A stretch of 64,000 bases of DNA from Gemmatimonadales bacterium (GTDB lineage Bacteria > Gemmatimonadota > Gemmatimonadetes > Palauibacterales > Palauibacteraceae): positions 1-64,000 of the forward strand of contig VXOJ01000011.1 in NCBI GenBank assembly GCA_009840115.1, in the 5' to 3' direction. Under the pieces are notes generated by a model. That model ran no database searches, had not been told where the DNA came from, and saw only the letters and a program-made list of their open reading frames with translations. Position numbers and translations under genes: made by a program. Positions 25,752 to 34,756 of the stretch are shown piece after piece; the stretch's first letter is position 1, and every line of letters starts with the position of its first letter.

Positions 25752-26039
25752 ATGATTGAAGCGGTGAACAGCCCGGCCGGTGGTGATACGGTTCAGAGCG
25801 AGCTGGTGGCGATCGACGCCGCTGGCCGGTTGGTTGTGCCCGGAAAATTCCGGAAGGCCCTCGGAATCAGCGGCCCGCAGCAGCTACTGGTTGGACTCGA
25901 GGGGAACACGCTCAGGGTCACTACGACAGATGGGGTCATCCGTCGCTATCAGGAACTTGCCAAGCGCAGGAAGCGGACGACCGGTAGCGTTGTCGATGCG
26001 TTCATCGCGGAGAGGCGTAGAGAGGCCGCGGAGGAATGA
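25752..26039 (+). CDS. AbrB/MazE-family antitoxin
   Basis: A 95-residue protein with a swapped-hairpin AbrB domain: LVAIDAAGRLVVPGKFRKAL matches the 'l.iD..GRivIPk..R..lgl' signature. The basic, Glu-rich C-terminus (KRRKRTTGSVVDAFIAERRR) is the likely toxin-binding tail. The stop overlaps the start of the PIN toxin gene by four bases (ATGA), so the two are translationally coupled. It should repress its own promoter through the inverted repeat at 25696-25719. Confidence 0.88.
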   Translation: MIEAVNSPAGGDTVQSELVAIDAAGRLVVPGKFRKALGISGPQQLLVGLEGNTLRVTTTDGVIRRYQELAKRRKRTTGSVVDAFIAERRREAAEE

Positions 26040-26431
26040 GGCTCCCCGCGGCGCTGCTGGACGCATCGGCGCTCCTGGCTCTTGTCTTCAAAGAGAAAGG
26101 TGCAAACCGGGTGTGGGATGTCGTGCGGCGGGGCGCGGCGATATCGGCCGTAAACGCTGCCGAGGTGGCCTCCAGGCTCGGCAGCGAAGGTTGGACCGAG
26201 GAGGAGGTCGAGGGCTTCTTCGAAGACTCCCGCATCGAAGTCTTCCCGTTCGACAGACCCGCAGCCCTGCTGAGCGGGGCGTATCGGCAGTCGACCCGGC
26301 AGCTCGGTTTGAGTCTCGGCGACAGGGCGTGCCTGGCTACCGCGCGCCAACTCGGCCTCGCGGCACTCACCGCCGACCGGGCCTGGGCCGAACTGGAGCT
26401 TGACGGCGTCAGCGTCATCTGCATTCGCTGA
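26036..26431 (+). CDS. vapC: VapC-like PIN-domain ribonuclease toxin
   Basis: A 131-residue PIN domain with the four acidic metal-binding residues in place: Asp in LLDASALLAL, Glu in VNAAEVASRL, Asp in LSLGDRACLATA and Asp in LTADRAW. VapC toxins are magnesium-dependent RNases that cut tRNA or rRNA. It is coupled to the AbrB-type antitoxin by an ATGA overlap. Its length matches the family. Confidence 0.9.
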   Translation: MRLPAALLDASALLALVFKEKGANRVWDVVRRGAAISAVNAAEVASRLGSEGWTEEEVEGFFEDSRIEVFPFDRPAALLSGAYRQSTRQLGLSLGDRACLATARQLGLAALTADRAWAELELDGVSVICIR

Positions 26432-26463
26432 ACACAAGGCCAGGGGGCGCCTGTTCTCCGCAG

Positions 26464-28485
26464 TCAGGGCGAAGCGGACGCGTCTGCCTCAGTGCGGAGG
26501 GCGTCGATGCGGAGGGCGACGCCTTCTTCGTAGCCGGACTCCTCGAAGCCCGCGCGCTTGAACTGGATGAACCCCGTCCGGTCCAGGTAGAACGTCGTCG
26601 GATAGCCGAGGATCTCGTAGTCCAGCGCGAGGCCCTGCTCGTCGAACAGGACGGGGAAGGTGAAACCGCCCTCCTCGATCTGCCTCGCGACCTCTTCGCG
26701 GGGAGATCCCGCGGTGGCAACGGTGAGGAACACGACATCTTCGTCGTCTTCGTACGTCTTGAGGAGTTCGACGAAGTGCGGGAATTCCTCGATGCAGGGA
26801 CCGCACCACGTGGCCCAGAACTTGAGCACGACGATCTTCCCCTCGAGGTCGGACCGTTGCCACTCGACCCCGTTCTGGTCCGCGATCGTGAACTCCGGCG
26901 CCTCGCGCTCGATGCGCTGTCCGAGTTCTCGCTGTTCCATCTCCTCCTCGACCGCGGGGCGGCGCGCCGCTAGCCGTTCGTCGACCGTTTCGGGAAGGAG
27001 ACCCGCCGCGACGGCGGCTTCTTCAGCGAGGGGCTCGAGCCAGGATCCGCCGAAGGCCATCGCCTCGACAAGGGCGTCCAGGGCCTCTTCGGGCCGGTCC
27101 GTGCGCAGCAGGTGTCGGCCGTATTCTCCCAGCGACCGGGTGCCCCTTGATTCGTTCGCCACCTCCACGAACCGTTCGCCGGCCGCTTCGATCTCCCCGA
27201 GTTGGGTGAGCGCGCGGGCCTGGAGGATGCGGGCGCTGTTGATCGCGTTCCGTCGCGACCGCTCGCGCTCGTCGCCCTGGAGGCCGGGGTACAGGTATCC
27301 CGGAGAATGTGCTCGCAGGTCATCCTCGATCGCGATCGCCGCGTCGAGCACGGCCTGCGGCTCGATCCCGAAGTAGAGCAGGCTGCGGAGCGCCGAGAAC
27401 TGAGCGCGCGACTGCCAGCGCACCACGTCCATTGCGGCATGGAACAACGGCTCGGCGACATCCGGATCGAGTCCCGTATGGGGAGGCTCCGCCGCAACGG
27501 TCACGGCGCCCGTCACGGTCCTGCCGCTCGGCGCATCTCCGGCTAATGAAGCGAGTGCACGCTCCCTCACCGCCGTGAGATTCCGGATCACCCACGCGCT
27601 CCGTCGCCCCAGATCCCTCGACTTCAGCCCCTCGGCGGCGAGGGCCGACACGTCGACGGTCCTGTCCGCATATCCGCGCACGGCCATCTCGAAATCGATG
27701 GTCAGGTCCCAATACCGCAGGTCGTCGGCCAGTACGCCCCGGTCGGGCGCCGCCTCGAGTCGCTCCAGCCATCGGTCCGCGTCGTCTTCCCGCTGCGGCA
27801 TGTGAGAGTCGTACCCCGCCGCGAGCCGGTACAGAACGGGCGCCGCGACGGCCGGGTCGCCTTCGGCCTCGGCCGCAAGCGCATCGAGGGCGCCGCCGAT
27901 CGAATCCCGCACGACCAGGCCTCGGTCCCCTTCCTCCTGTTCGGCGCGCGCGACACGGAGCGCATCCACCGCGTGGCGGAGGATCTGGTCGCCCGGCCGC
28001 ATCGCCTGCACCTCGGCGAGGATCGCTCCATACGCCTCGAGTTGTCCGAGATCCTCCGCCGCGTCCTGCGCTTCGTCGTAGATGACGGGCCGGGCCGGCG
28101 CGCGACGGAGCGCCTCGGGGACGATCCGCAGGATCTTCTCCGCGTACCTGCGATCCGTCCCGTAGACGCCGGCCCACCGCAGGTCGGCGACGTACGCCTC
28201 CCAGGCGGCGGAGTCGTCGGGATCCAGATCGAGCGCGCGCTCCCACGCCAGCACGGCCTCCGCTCTGAGATCGAAGTAGCCGGCCAGCGTGGCGTACTGC
28301 CGATGGGCCTCGGCGTCGTCGGGTGCGGCGGCGCGGGCTGAGTCGTAGCGGGCCATGGCACGCTCGAATTCGATCGCATCCATGTCGGCCGCCGCGTCGG
28401 CCATCAGTTCGGCGTGCGAGCGGGCGTCGGCGCAACCCGCGAGGACCGACAGGCACACGACCGTGAGGGTCAGATGCCATCTCAT
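26464..28485 (-). CDS. Lipoprotein with TPR-like repeats and C-terminal TlpA-type thioredoxin domain
   Basis: A 673-residue protein. A lipobox (LSVLAGC, residue 18) predicts membrane anchoring. Residues about 30-110 contain TPR-like helices (AVLAWERALDLDPDD), and further helical repeats run to about 500. The last 140 residues are a TlpA/ResA-type thioredoxin fold with the active site ATWCGPC, followed by the cis-Pro loop LGYPTTFYLD. Such domains reduce disulfides or keep cytochrome c partners reduced outside the cytoplasm. It lies downstream of the ECF sigma operon in the same direction with a 70-base gap, and could belong to it. Confidence 0.85.
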   Translation of the reverse strand: MRWHLTLTVVCLSVLAGCADARSHAELMADAAADMDAIEFERAMARYDSARAAAPDDAEAHRQYATLAGYFDLRAEAVLAWERALDLDPDDSAAWEAYVADLRWAGVYGTDRRYAEKILRIVPEALRRAPARPVIYDEAQDAAEDLGQLEAYGAILAEVQAMRPGDQILRHAVDALRVARAEQEEGDRGLVVRDSIGGALDALAAEAEGDPAVAAPVLYRLAAGYDSHMPQREDDADRWLERLEAAPDRGVLADDLRYWDLTIDFEMAVRGYADRTVDVSALAAEGLKSRDLGRRSAWVIRNLTAVRERALASLAGDAPSGRTVTGAVTVAAEPPHTGLDPDVAEPLFHAAMDVVRWQSRAQFSALRSLLYFGIEPQAVLDAAIAIEDDLRAHSPGYLYPGLQGDERERSRRNAINSARILQARALTQLGEIEAAGERFVEVANESRGTRSLGEYGRHLLRTDRPEEALDALVEAMAFGGSWLEPLAEEAAVAAGLLPETVDERLAARRPAVEEEMEQRELGQRIEREAPEFTIADQNGVEWQRSDLEGKIVVLKFWATWCGPCIEEFPHFVELLKTYEDDEDVVFLTVATAGSPREEVARQIEEGGFTFPVLFDEQGLALDYEILGYPTTFYLDRTGFIQFKRAGFEESGYEEGVALRIDALRTEADASASP

Positions 28486-28555
28486 GGAGTCCGCTCCTGT
28501 GGACGCTTGGTTGCCATGCCCGGGCGCTGCCGTGATCGGTTGTGGGAAGCGCGCA

Positions 28556-29152
28556 TCACGAGGGATCGAGGCTCGGGGTCACGATCAGGATGAGCACGGG
28601 GTCCTCGGCGGAACGGCGCGCCGACCCCAGCACCACTCTCTGGCCATCCCGGATCGTGACGGAGGCGTCGAGCAGGGGCCCGAGCACGTTCATCCGGAAG
28701 ACCCCTCCCTCAAGCTCCCTCAGGGTCGACGGGCGTGATTCTGCTCCGCTGAGAGTCACCTTTGCACGCACGTTCCTCGTGAAATTGCGTGCACTGACTT
28801 CTGCGTGGATCGCCAGCGGCGTTTCCGCATCGTCCGCAACGATTCTCTGGGACCCGGAGCCTCCAACCATGAAGCTCGACGTCTCCGCCAAGCCGACATT
28901 CAGCACGGAAGTCGACAGGAGCCGGTATCCCCGGAAGTTGAACAGCTGCCTGAGTTCGCTCACGACGTCACTGATCTCGGGGTCGTCACCGGTGAATCCG
29001 TCCGCCTCGACCAGGTGGAAGACGAGCTGCACGTTTTGCACGGTCTCCACGGCATCCTCGCCCTCCTGCGCGGTCGCGACGCTCGGATGGAGGCCGAAGG
29101 CCAACGACGCGATCAGGGCGTATCGGATGCTTCGTTTCACGTACTCGATCAT
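28556..29152 (-). CDS. Exported protein of the ECF sigma operon, with secretin-like C-terminal motif
   Basis: A 198-residue exported protein (signal RSIRYALIASLAFGLHPSVA, then TAQ). The body includes VFHLVEADGFTG and VSELRQLFNFRGYRLL. The end, VTIRDGQRVVLGSARRS followed by LILIVTPSL, recalls the strand pair of secretin C-terminal domains ('dGqtvvigGl', 'ellilvTPrii'). It is far too short to be a pore. The ATG at 29152 overlaps the anti-sigma stop by one base (TGATG), so it is translationally coupled. Function is unknown; a cell-envelope stress output or sensor is possible. Confidence 0.6.
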   Translation of the reverse strand: MIEYVKRSIRYALIASLAFGLHPSVATAQEGEDAVETVQNVQLVFHLVEADGFTGDDPEISDVVSELRQLFNFRGYRLLSTSVLNVGLAETSSFMVGGSGSQRIVADDAETPLAIHAEVSARNFTRNVRAKVTLSGAESRPSTLRELEGGVFRMNVLGPLLDASVTIRDGQRVVLGSARRSAEDPVLILIVTPSLDPS

Positions 29153-29553
29153 CAGTCGCTCTCCTCCGGGTTGAGCAGCCATACGACGGCGATGTCGGGG
29201 TCGGTCGTGGGGAAGACGACGAACGGCCGGTCGGCCTCCACGTCCATGTCGCTCACCATGCTCCGCGTGGGGGACGTGAGGGGGACGCCGCCCTCCTCGA
29301 TAGCGCCGTTGGGCAACAGGAGCAGGGCCGCCACGACCGCCGCCGCCGCGAGCGGCGCCACGGTCCACCTGCGCCACGCGGGTCGCCGACCCACGGGCGC
29401 GAAGTGCTCCAGGGGCGCGGCGTGTTCCGGGGACGTGGCGGGCAGGCGGTCGCTCACCTGGTTGGCCACCGCCGACAGGACCGCGTGCATGTGCCGTTCG
29501 TTGCGGGCGATTCGCTCCGCGTCCCGGCGCCCCCGGGCGTCCCGTTCCGTCAT
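29152..29553 (-). CDS. Single-pass membrane protein, putative anti-sigma factor
   Basis: A 133-residue protein with a cytoplasmic N-terminal 70 residues, one membrane helix (VAPLAAAAVVAALLLLPNG, about residues 65-83) and a periplasmic tail. The layout and its position directly after an ECF sigma gene, overlapping it by four bases (ATGA), match ECF anti-sigma factors. No zinc-binding HxxxCxxC motif is visible, so it is not a classic ZAS-type anti-sigma. Confidence 0.68.
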   Translation of the reverse strand: MTERDARGRRDAERIARNERHMHAVLSAVANQVSDRLPATSPEHAAPLEHFAPVGRRPAWRRWTVAPLAAAAVVAALLLLPNGAIEEGGVPLTSPTRSMVSDMDVEADRPFVVFPTTDPDIAVVWLLNPEESD

Positions 29554-30134
29554 CGTTTCTCCCCGCTTCCCGTCTCCCCGGGTCGCGCCAGCATTTCCTT
29601 CCGCATCCTGCGCCGCGCGCGAAGCAGGTGTACGCGCAGCGTGTTCGGGTTCATCTTCAGCAACCGCGCCGCCTCCGCGGGCCTCAGTCCCTGCAGGTCC
29701 ACCAGGTCGAAGACCTCCCGTTGGGTCATGGGCAGTTCCGTCACAAGCGTCCGAATCAGTCGCAGCGTCCGCTTCATCTCCAGGTCATCCAGCGGATCCT
29801 CCAGTTCGGGCGCCTGCGACTCGGCCAGCCATTTCGCCTTCTCGGCCAGCCGCTGTTCCTGCCGCCGCACACGCTGGTGATCCAAGCTGGCGTTCCGCGT
29901 GATCCGGTAGATCCAGCTCGTGACCCTGGCCCGACCATCGAAGCTCGCAAGCGAGTCCAGCGTCTTCATCAGGACGACCTGCGCGACATCCTCCGCGTCA
30001 TCCGGATCGCCGGTCATGACCAGGGCCCACCGGCATACCAGGGGACGTAGAGCGCCCGCCAGCCTCTCGAGCGCCCCTCGCTCTCCCTGCCTGACCCCTT
30101 CGACCAGTTCCAGGATCTCTCGGTCGGAGAGCAT
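29550..30134 (-). CDS. ECF-family RNA polymerase sigma factor
   Basis: A 194-residue sigma-70 of the extracytoplasmic-function group. Region 2 is visible as DDAEDVAQVVLMKTLDSLAS and RARVTSWIYRITRNASLDH; region 4 as ELPMTQREVFDLVDLQGLRP and AARLLKMNPNTLRVHLLRAR. It directs RNA polymerase to a specific regulon, probably including its own operon. ATG 30134 follows GGGAG; an in-frame TTG at 30170 would add 12 residues. The gene overlaps its putative anti-sigma by four bases. Confidence 0.9.
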   Translation of the reverse strand: MLSDREILELVEGVRQGERGALERLAGALRPLVCRWALVMTGDPDDAEDVAQVVLMKTLDSLASFDGRARVTSWIYRITRNASLDHQRVRRQEQRLAEKAKWLAESQAPELEDPLDDLEMKRTLRLIRTLVTELPMTQREVFDLVDLQGLRPAEAARLLKMNPNTLRVHLLRARRRMRKEMLARPGETGSGEKR

Positions 30135-30291
30135 GGCGCTCCCGGTCCCTTCCCCCTCGCGTGGTTTCAAGAAGTGAGACGGGAGAAGAAGGTAGAGCGT
30201 TTACCTGCGCCTCTTGCCGCGTCTATCGTTCCGGGAAGTTGAAGGTCTTATGATGGGAGGAGTCCAGTTCACTCTTGGTATCGAGGTTCAG

Positions 30292-32529
30292 ATGCGTTCC
30301 CTGTCCGTCGCTCTCGTTCTTCCCGTCGCCGTCTTCGCGCTGTCGCCCGAGGCTCCGCTCGCCGCGCAGGAGCGGCCGTTCACGTTCATGGATGTGCAGG
30401 AGATGAAACGCGCCGGTTCGATGACGCCGAGCCCGGACGGGGCGTGGATGCTCTACACGGTGACGACGCCGGACTGGGAGGCGGCGGAGTCCCAGACGGA
30501 CATCCACCTCGTGTCGCTGAGCGAGGGCGTCCCGTCGGACCGCCGGCTCACCTACACGGAGGACAAGAACGAGACGAACCCGACCTGGGCTCCCGACGGG
30601 TCGTTCTTCCTCTTCGCCTCCAACCGGGACGGGGACGACACCCAGCTCTACATGATGCGCCACGACGGAGGCGAAGCCCGGAAGATCACCGACGCGGCGG
30701 AAGGCGTGTCCGGCTTCGCGTTCAGCCCCGACGGGCGCTGGCTCGTCTACCGCTCCGGCGAGAACGGCCGGGAACAGCTCTACCGGCTGCCGGCCAACGA
30801 CCTCGCGGCGGCCGAACCAGAGCAGCTCACGGACGGCGAGGCCGGCGTCGACCAGTGGGACTTCTCCCCCGACGGAAGCCGCGTCTACTTCGCGCGCCCC
30901 GACTCCTTCGACGAGGACGAGGTGAAGCGGCGCGAGGAGGGCTTCACGGTCGATGTCCGGAACGCGGTCACGCCGCTCTCGAACCTGTGGAGCGTGGAGA
31001 TCGAGACCGCCACGGAGCGCCGCGAGACGGACGATCCAACCTACAGCGTGAACGGCTTCACGATCTCCGATGACGGCCGCTGGATCGGGATCACCGGCGG
31101 CTCGACGAAGCGCTACGAGCGCAACATTACGGCGCAGCGGCTGTATGCGGACCTCTATCTCATGGAAGTCGCGACGGGCGAGATCGAGCGCCTGACGGAC
31201 AACTACGAGGTCGGCGAGGGCGGGCTCAGCTTCTCCCCGGACGGGCGCTGGCTCGCCTTCTCGGCGCCCGATGAGATGGAGCGCTACTCGATGACGGAGA
31301 ACCGCGTCTACATCCGCGAGGTGGACGACCGCGGGGGCGCGTTCCGGAAGCTCGGGGCGGACTTCGATCAGAGTTCGAGCGTCGGGTTCTGGTCCCAGGA
31401 TTCGAACACGATCTACTTCAACGCCGGCGTGAAGGTGACGACGCAGTTGCACGCCCTCGACGTGGAGACGGGGGCGGTGCGGCAGCTCACCGACGAGCGG
31501 GCGGCGCTTTCGGTGTCACGGGATGACGACACGGGCACGCTTCTCATCGGCTACAGCGACCCGAAGACGCCCCCGACGGTGTTCGCGGTCGCGAGCGTGG
31601 ACGATGTCCCGGACCGCTCGAAGTGGACGCAACTGGTGGATGTGAACCCGCAACTGCGCGAGGTGGCCTTCGGCGAGGAGGTCGAGGTCAACTGGCGTTC
31701 GTCGGACGGGAAGATGGTCGGCGGCGTGCTCGTCTATCCCGTCGGGTACGAGGCGGGGACGCGCTATCCGCTCATCGTCGCGATCCACGGGGGCCCGGCG
31801 TCGGCGGACATCCTGCGCTTCAACGGCGGCTACAACGCGCAGGTCTACGCGGGCGCGGGCTACGCCGTGCTCAAGCCCAACTACCGCGGCTCCCGCAACT
31901 ACGGGAACGCGCACCGCACGGACATCGTCGGCGACTACTTCACGATGGGCTACGAGGACATCATCACGGGCGTCGACCACCTGATCGCCGAGGGGATCGT
32001 GGACGGCGACCGCATGGGCGCGCTCGGGTGGAGCGCCGGCGGCCACTGGTCCAACTGGATCCTCACCCAGACGGACCGCTTCAAGGCGATCAGTTCGGGG
32101 GCCGGGACGATGAACTGGATCAGCATGTACGCGCAGAGCGACGTGCAGCGGAACCGCCAGTTCTACGTGGGCGACGGCTTCCTTTACGAGGACTTCGACA
32201 CGTACTTCGACCAGTCCCCGCTCAAGTACATCATGAACGCGAAGACGCCGACCATGATCCACGTCGTGGAGGGCGACCCCCGCGTGCCGAGCCCGCAGTC
32301 GGTCGAACTCCACATGGCGCTCAAGAAGCTGGACGTGCCCACGGAACTGTTCATGTATCCGGGCCGCAGCCACGGCATCCCCGACCCGCGCAACCGTCTC
32401 GTGAAGGCGGTGAGCGAGATGGCCTGGATGGACTACTACGTCCGCGGCATGGGCGAGAAGTTCCAGTGGCGCCAGGTCCTCGAAACCCTCGAGCCCGAGG
32501 AGGCCCCCACCGTAGTCTCGGAACGGTAA
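30292..32529 (+). CDS. Secreted S9 family (prolyl oligopeptidase-type) peptidase
   Basis: A 745-residue exported protein; ATG 30292 with GAGG at 30282-30285 gives the signal RSLSVALVLPVAVFALSP, then LAAQ. Residues about 40-470 are WD/TolB-like propeller repeats (FAFSPDGRWLVYRS, LSFSPDGRWLAFSAPDE). The catalytic domain holds GWSAGG (nucleophile Ser), an Asp in VVEGDPR and a His in YPGRSHGIPDP. It is related to acylaminoacyl peptidases and would break down peptides in the periplasm. It is followed by the channel-like paralogs 26 bases later. Confidence 0.9.
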   Translation: MRSLSVALVLPVAVFALSPEAPLAAQERPFTFMDVQEMKRAGSMTPSPDGAWMLYTVTTPDWEAAESQTDIHLVSLSEGVPSDRRLTYTEDKNETNPTWAPDGSFFLFASNRDGDDTQLYMMRHDGGEARKITDAAEGVSGFAFSPDGRWLVYRSGENGREQLYRLPANDLAAAEPEQLTDGEAGVDQWDFSPDGSRVYFARPDSFDEDEVKRREEGFTVDVRNAVTPLSNLWSVEIETATERRETDDPTYSVNGFTISDDGRWIGITGGSTKRYERNITAQRLYADLYLMEVATGEIERLTDNYEVGEGGLSFSPDGRWLAFSAPDEMERYSMTENRVYIREVDDRGGAFRKLGADFDQSSSVGFWSQDSNTIYFNAGVKVTTQLHALDVETGAVRQLTDERAALSVSRDDDTGTLLIGYSDPKTPPTVFAVASVDDVPDRSKWTQLVDVNPQLREVAFGEEVEVNWRSSDGKMVGGVLVYPVGYEAGTRYPLIVAIHGGPASADILRFNGGYNAQVYAGAGYAVLKPNYRGSRNYGNAHRTDIVGDYFTMGYEDIITGVDHLIAEGIVDGDRMGALGWSAGGHWSNWILTQTDRFKAISSGAGTMNWISMYAQSDVQRNRQFYVGDGFLYEDFDTYFDQSPLKYIMNAKTPTMIHVVEGDPRVPSPQSVELHMALKKLDVPTELFMYPGRSHGIPDPRNRLVKAVSEMAWMDYYVRGMGEKFQWRQVLETLEPEEAPTVVSER

Positions 32530-32555
32530 GCGCAGCCCGGGGAGCGGGTGAAACC

Positions 32556-33647
32556 GTGAGTCGCCTGATCCGGAGGGCGACCTGGGTTGCGGCCGCCGTC
32601 GCGCTCGTCGTGGTGCCTTTTGGCTATGCCATCACCGAGGTCCACCGGGACGTTCTGATGGGGGCGGGCTGCGGGCTCGCCATCGGCGTGGGCATCGGCC
32701 TCCGGGGAGGCGCGCAGGCCGGTCCGTGGATGGGGATCCTGATCGGCTCGATTGTCGGGATCGCCACTGCGCTGGTTGCCGGCGTGGCCCCCTGGGACGG
32801 GTTCCTGGTTCTTGTCCCACCCGTCCTGGCTCTGGCGGTCGGCATGCACGATGGGCTCCGCGAGACCTCCTTCTCCCGTTATCGGCACATGAGCCGCGAG
32901 ACGTTCATCGTGTCTGCCCTGCTCGCCCTGGGGTTCTTTCTCGCCCGGATCGTGTCGGGAGAGTTGGCGGCCGCGGTGACGTTGGCGGTGGCTCCGTTCG
33001 TGTGCATGCCCTGGATCGCACTGATTTCCGGCATCCTCAGCCACCGCCGCCAGGGATGGCACGACACCCGTCCTCCCCGACTCCTCGTCCTGAGTGCGGT
33101 GCTCCTGTTTGCCACGCTGCTTTTGCTGTTGGTGGACGAGCAGTTGGGATACGGTCGTGTGAGCCCGCGCATCGTTCCGATCCTCCTATTTGTCGGCGTA
33201 CAGGGGCTCGCGCTGGCTGCAGTTACCGCCGCTACGTTTCTGCTCGGGCGCGTCGGAATGATGTGGTTGCAGCCACGGCTCCGGGTGTACGGCCGGCTTG
33301 CCGAATACCTGCGCATCATGTGGGTGCCCATTGGCGGGTTCGCGGTCGGCTACCTGATGATCATCGTTCTGTTCGCCGGCTTCTACGGTATGCTGGAGCG
33401 CTTCAGCCCCGGCGCCTTCGCCGACGCCGCCGTCGGCATCAAGGAGTGGATCTTCTTCGCGTTTTTCACCGGCCTCGCCCAGGACTACGCGACGATCGCC
33501 CCGGTTTCGGACAGTGCGCGCGCGCTGGTCGGCCTTCACCTGATCCTCTCCGCGGGTTGGATCGTGGTACTGTTCGCAGCGGTGATGTCATTCATGGGTC
33601 CGAGGCTGGACCGAATTGCCAGGCGCCATGCGGAGGAAGAGTCGTGA
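32556..33647 (+). CDS. Multi-pass membrane protein with K+-channel-like pore domain, altered filter (paralog 1)
   Basis: A 363-residue protein with about eight membrane helices. The final 110 residues have the layout of a two-helix channel pore: helix (WVPIGGFAVGYLMIIVLFAG), pore loop (WIFFAFFTGLAQDYATIAPV) and helix (ALVGLHLILSAGWIVVLFAA). Aligned with bacterial K+ channels ('YFSFVTLTTLGYGDITPVS..AR'), the ends match but the TxGYG filter reads AQDYA. The N-terminal half is Gly-rich and unrecognised. GTG 32556 follows GGGAG. It overlaps the next paralog by four bases (GTGA). Ion conduction is not established; transport of another ion is conceivable. Confidence 0.6.
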   Translation: MSRLIRRATWVAAAVALVVVPFGYAITEVHRDVLMGAGCGLAIGVGIGLRGGAQAGPWMGILIGSIVGIATALVAGVAPWDGFLVLVPPVLALAVGMHDGLRETSFSRYRHMSRETFIVSALLALGFFLARIVSGELAAAVTLAVAPFVCMPWIALISGILSHRRQGWHDTRPPRLLVLSAVLLFATLLLLLVDEQLGYGRVSPRIVPILLFVGVQGLALAAVTAATFLLGRVGMMWLQPRLRVYGRLAEYLRIMWVPIGGFAVGYLMIIVLFAGFYGMLERFSPGAFADAAVGIKEWIFFAFFTGLAQDYATIAPVSDSARALVGLHLILSAGWIVVLFAAVMSFMGPRLDRIARRHAEEES

Positions 33648-34756
33648 GCCTTCTGATCTGGCTGGCGGTCCGAATTGCGGCAGCTGTCGCCCTCGTCGTC
33701 GCGACGTGCGGGTATGCGATCACGGGGAACCACACGGACGTCCTGCTGGGAGCGGGGAGTGCGGTCGCCGTCGGCGTGGGCGTTGGCCTGCGGGGAAAGT
33801 CGAACGGCGGTCCGTGGGTCGGCATCCTGATCGGCTCGGTCGTGGGGATCGTCGCGGCGTTCCTGGCCGGGGCCCTGAGCGTCGGCTGGGGCGTCATCAT
33901 TCCGCCCCTTGGCCCATTGGCAGTCGGCTTGATCGGCGGGCTGGACCGGTCGTCGCTCTCCGGATACCGGGATGTGACCCGGGAAACGTTCTTCGTAGCC
34001 GCCCTGCTGAGCCTGGGGTTCATCCCCGCGCTGGTCGCGGGTGACGTTTCCATGGCGCCGCTGGTGGCGGCGTTCCCGCTCGTGGCCGTGCCCTGGGGCG
34101 CGCTCCTGATCGGTCTCATCAGCCGGCGGCGCGAGGGATGGGACAACGTCCGGCCTCCCCGGCTCCTGGTCCTCGGCGCGGTTGCGCTGCCCGTCTTGAT
34201 GGGCCTCCTGTTCGGGTTCGGCGTGGTACGGGAAGACGTCGGTTTGTCGGGCATCGCCGAGATTCTCTGGATTGTCCTCATCCTGATCATCTCGCTTGCC
34301 GTGCTTCCGCTGACCGCGTTTCTGATCGGGCGCGCCGCCGCCACCTGGCTACGGCCACGCCTTGACGTGTACGGCCAGCTCGCCGCCTACCTGCGGGTCA
34401 TGTGGGTCCCGATCGGGGGGTTCGCGCTCGGATACCTGACGATCATCTTCCTCTTCGCGGGCTTCTACGGAACGCTCGAGCGTTTCCGCCCGGGGTCGTT
34501 CGCCGACGCCGGTGCGGGCCTGGCCGACTGGGTGTCCTTTGCCTTCTTCACCGCCCTCGCCCAGGATTACGCGGCCATCGTTCCCGTCTCGGCCGGCGCC
34601 CGGATGCTGGTCGGCTTCCACCTGATCCTCTCGGTGGGCTGGGCGCTCGTGCTGTTCGCGGCCGTGATGACGTCCATCGAGCCGAAGCTCGCCCGGATCG
34701 CGCGGCGACACGCCGACGAAGACGCCGACTCACAAACTTTGGAGGATTCCCAATGA
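33644..34756 (+). CDS. Multi-pass membrane protein with K+-channel-like pore domain, altered filter (paralog 2)
   Basis: A 370-residue tandem paralog of the gene before it, with the same helix layout and the pore loop WVSFAFFTALAQDYAAIVPV. The conserved block RVMWVPIGGFALGYLTIIFL and the trailing VGFHLILSVGWALVLFAAVM match paralogs 1 and 3. The tail adds an acidic stretch (HADEDADSQTLEDSQ). GTG 33644 overlaps the previous stop (GTGA) and its own stop overlaps the next ATG (ATGA), so these genes and the hydrolase that follows form one translationally linked unit. Confidence 0.6.
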   Translation: MSLLIWLAVRIAAAVALVVATCGYAITGNHTDVLLGAGSAVAVGVGVGLRGKSNGGPWVGILIGSVVGIVAAFLAGALSVGWGVIIPPLGPLAVGLIGGLDRSSLSGYRDVTRETFFVAALLSLGFIPALVAGDVSMAPLVAAFPLVAVPWGALLIGLISRRREGWDNVRPPRLLVLGAVALPVLMGLLFGFGVVREDVGLSGIAEILWIVLILIISLAVLPLTAFLIGRAAATWLRPRLDVYGQLAAYLRVMWVPIGGFALGYLTIIFLFAGFYGTLERFRPGSFADAGAGLADWVSFAFFTALAQDYAAIVPVSAGARMLVGFHLILSVGWALVLFAAVMTSIEPKLARIARRHADEDADSQTLEDSQ

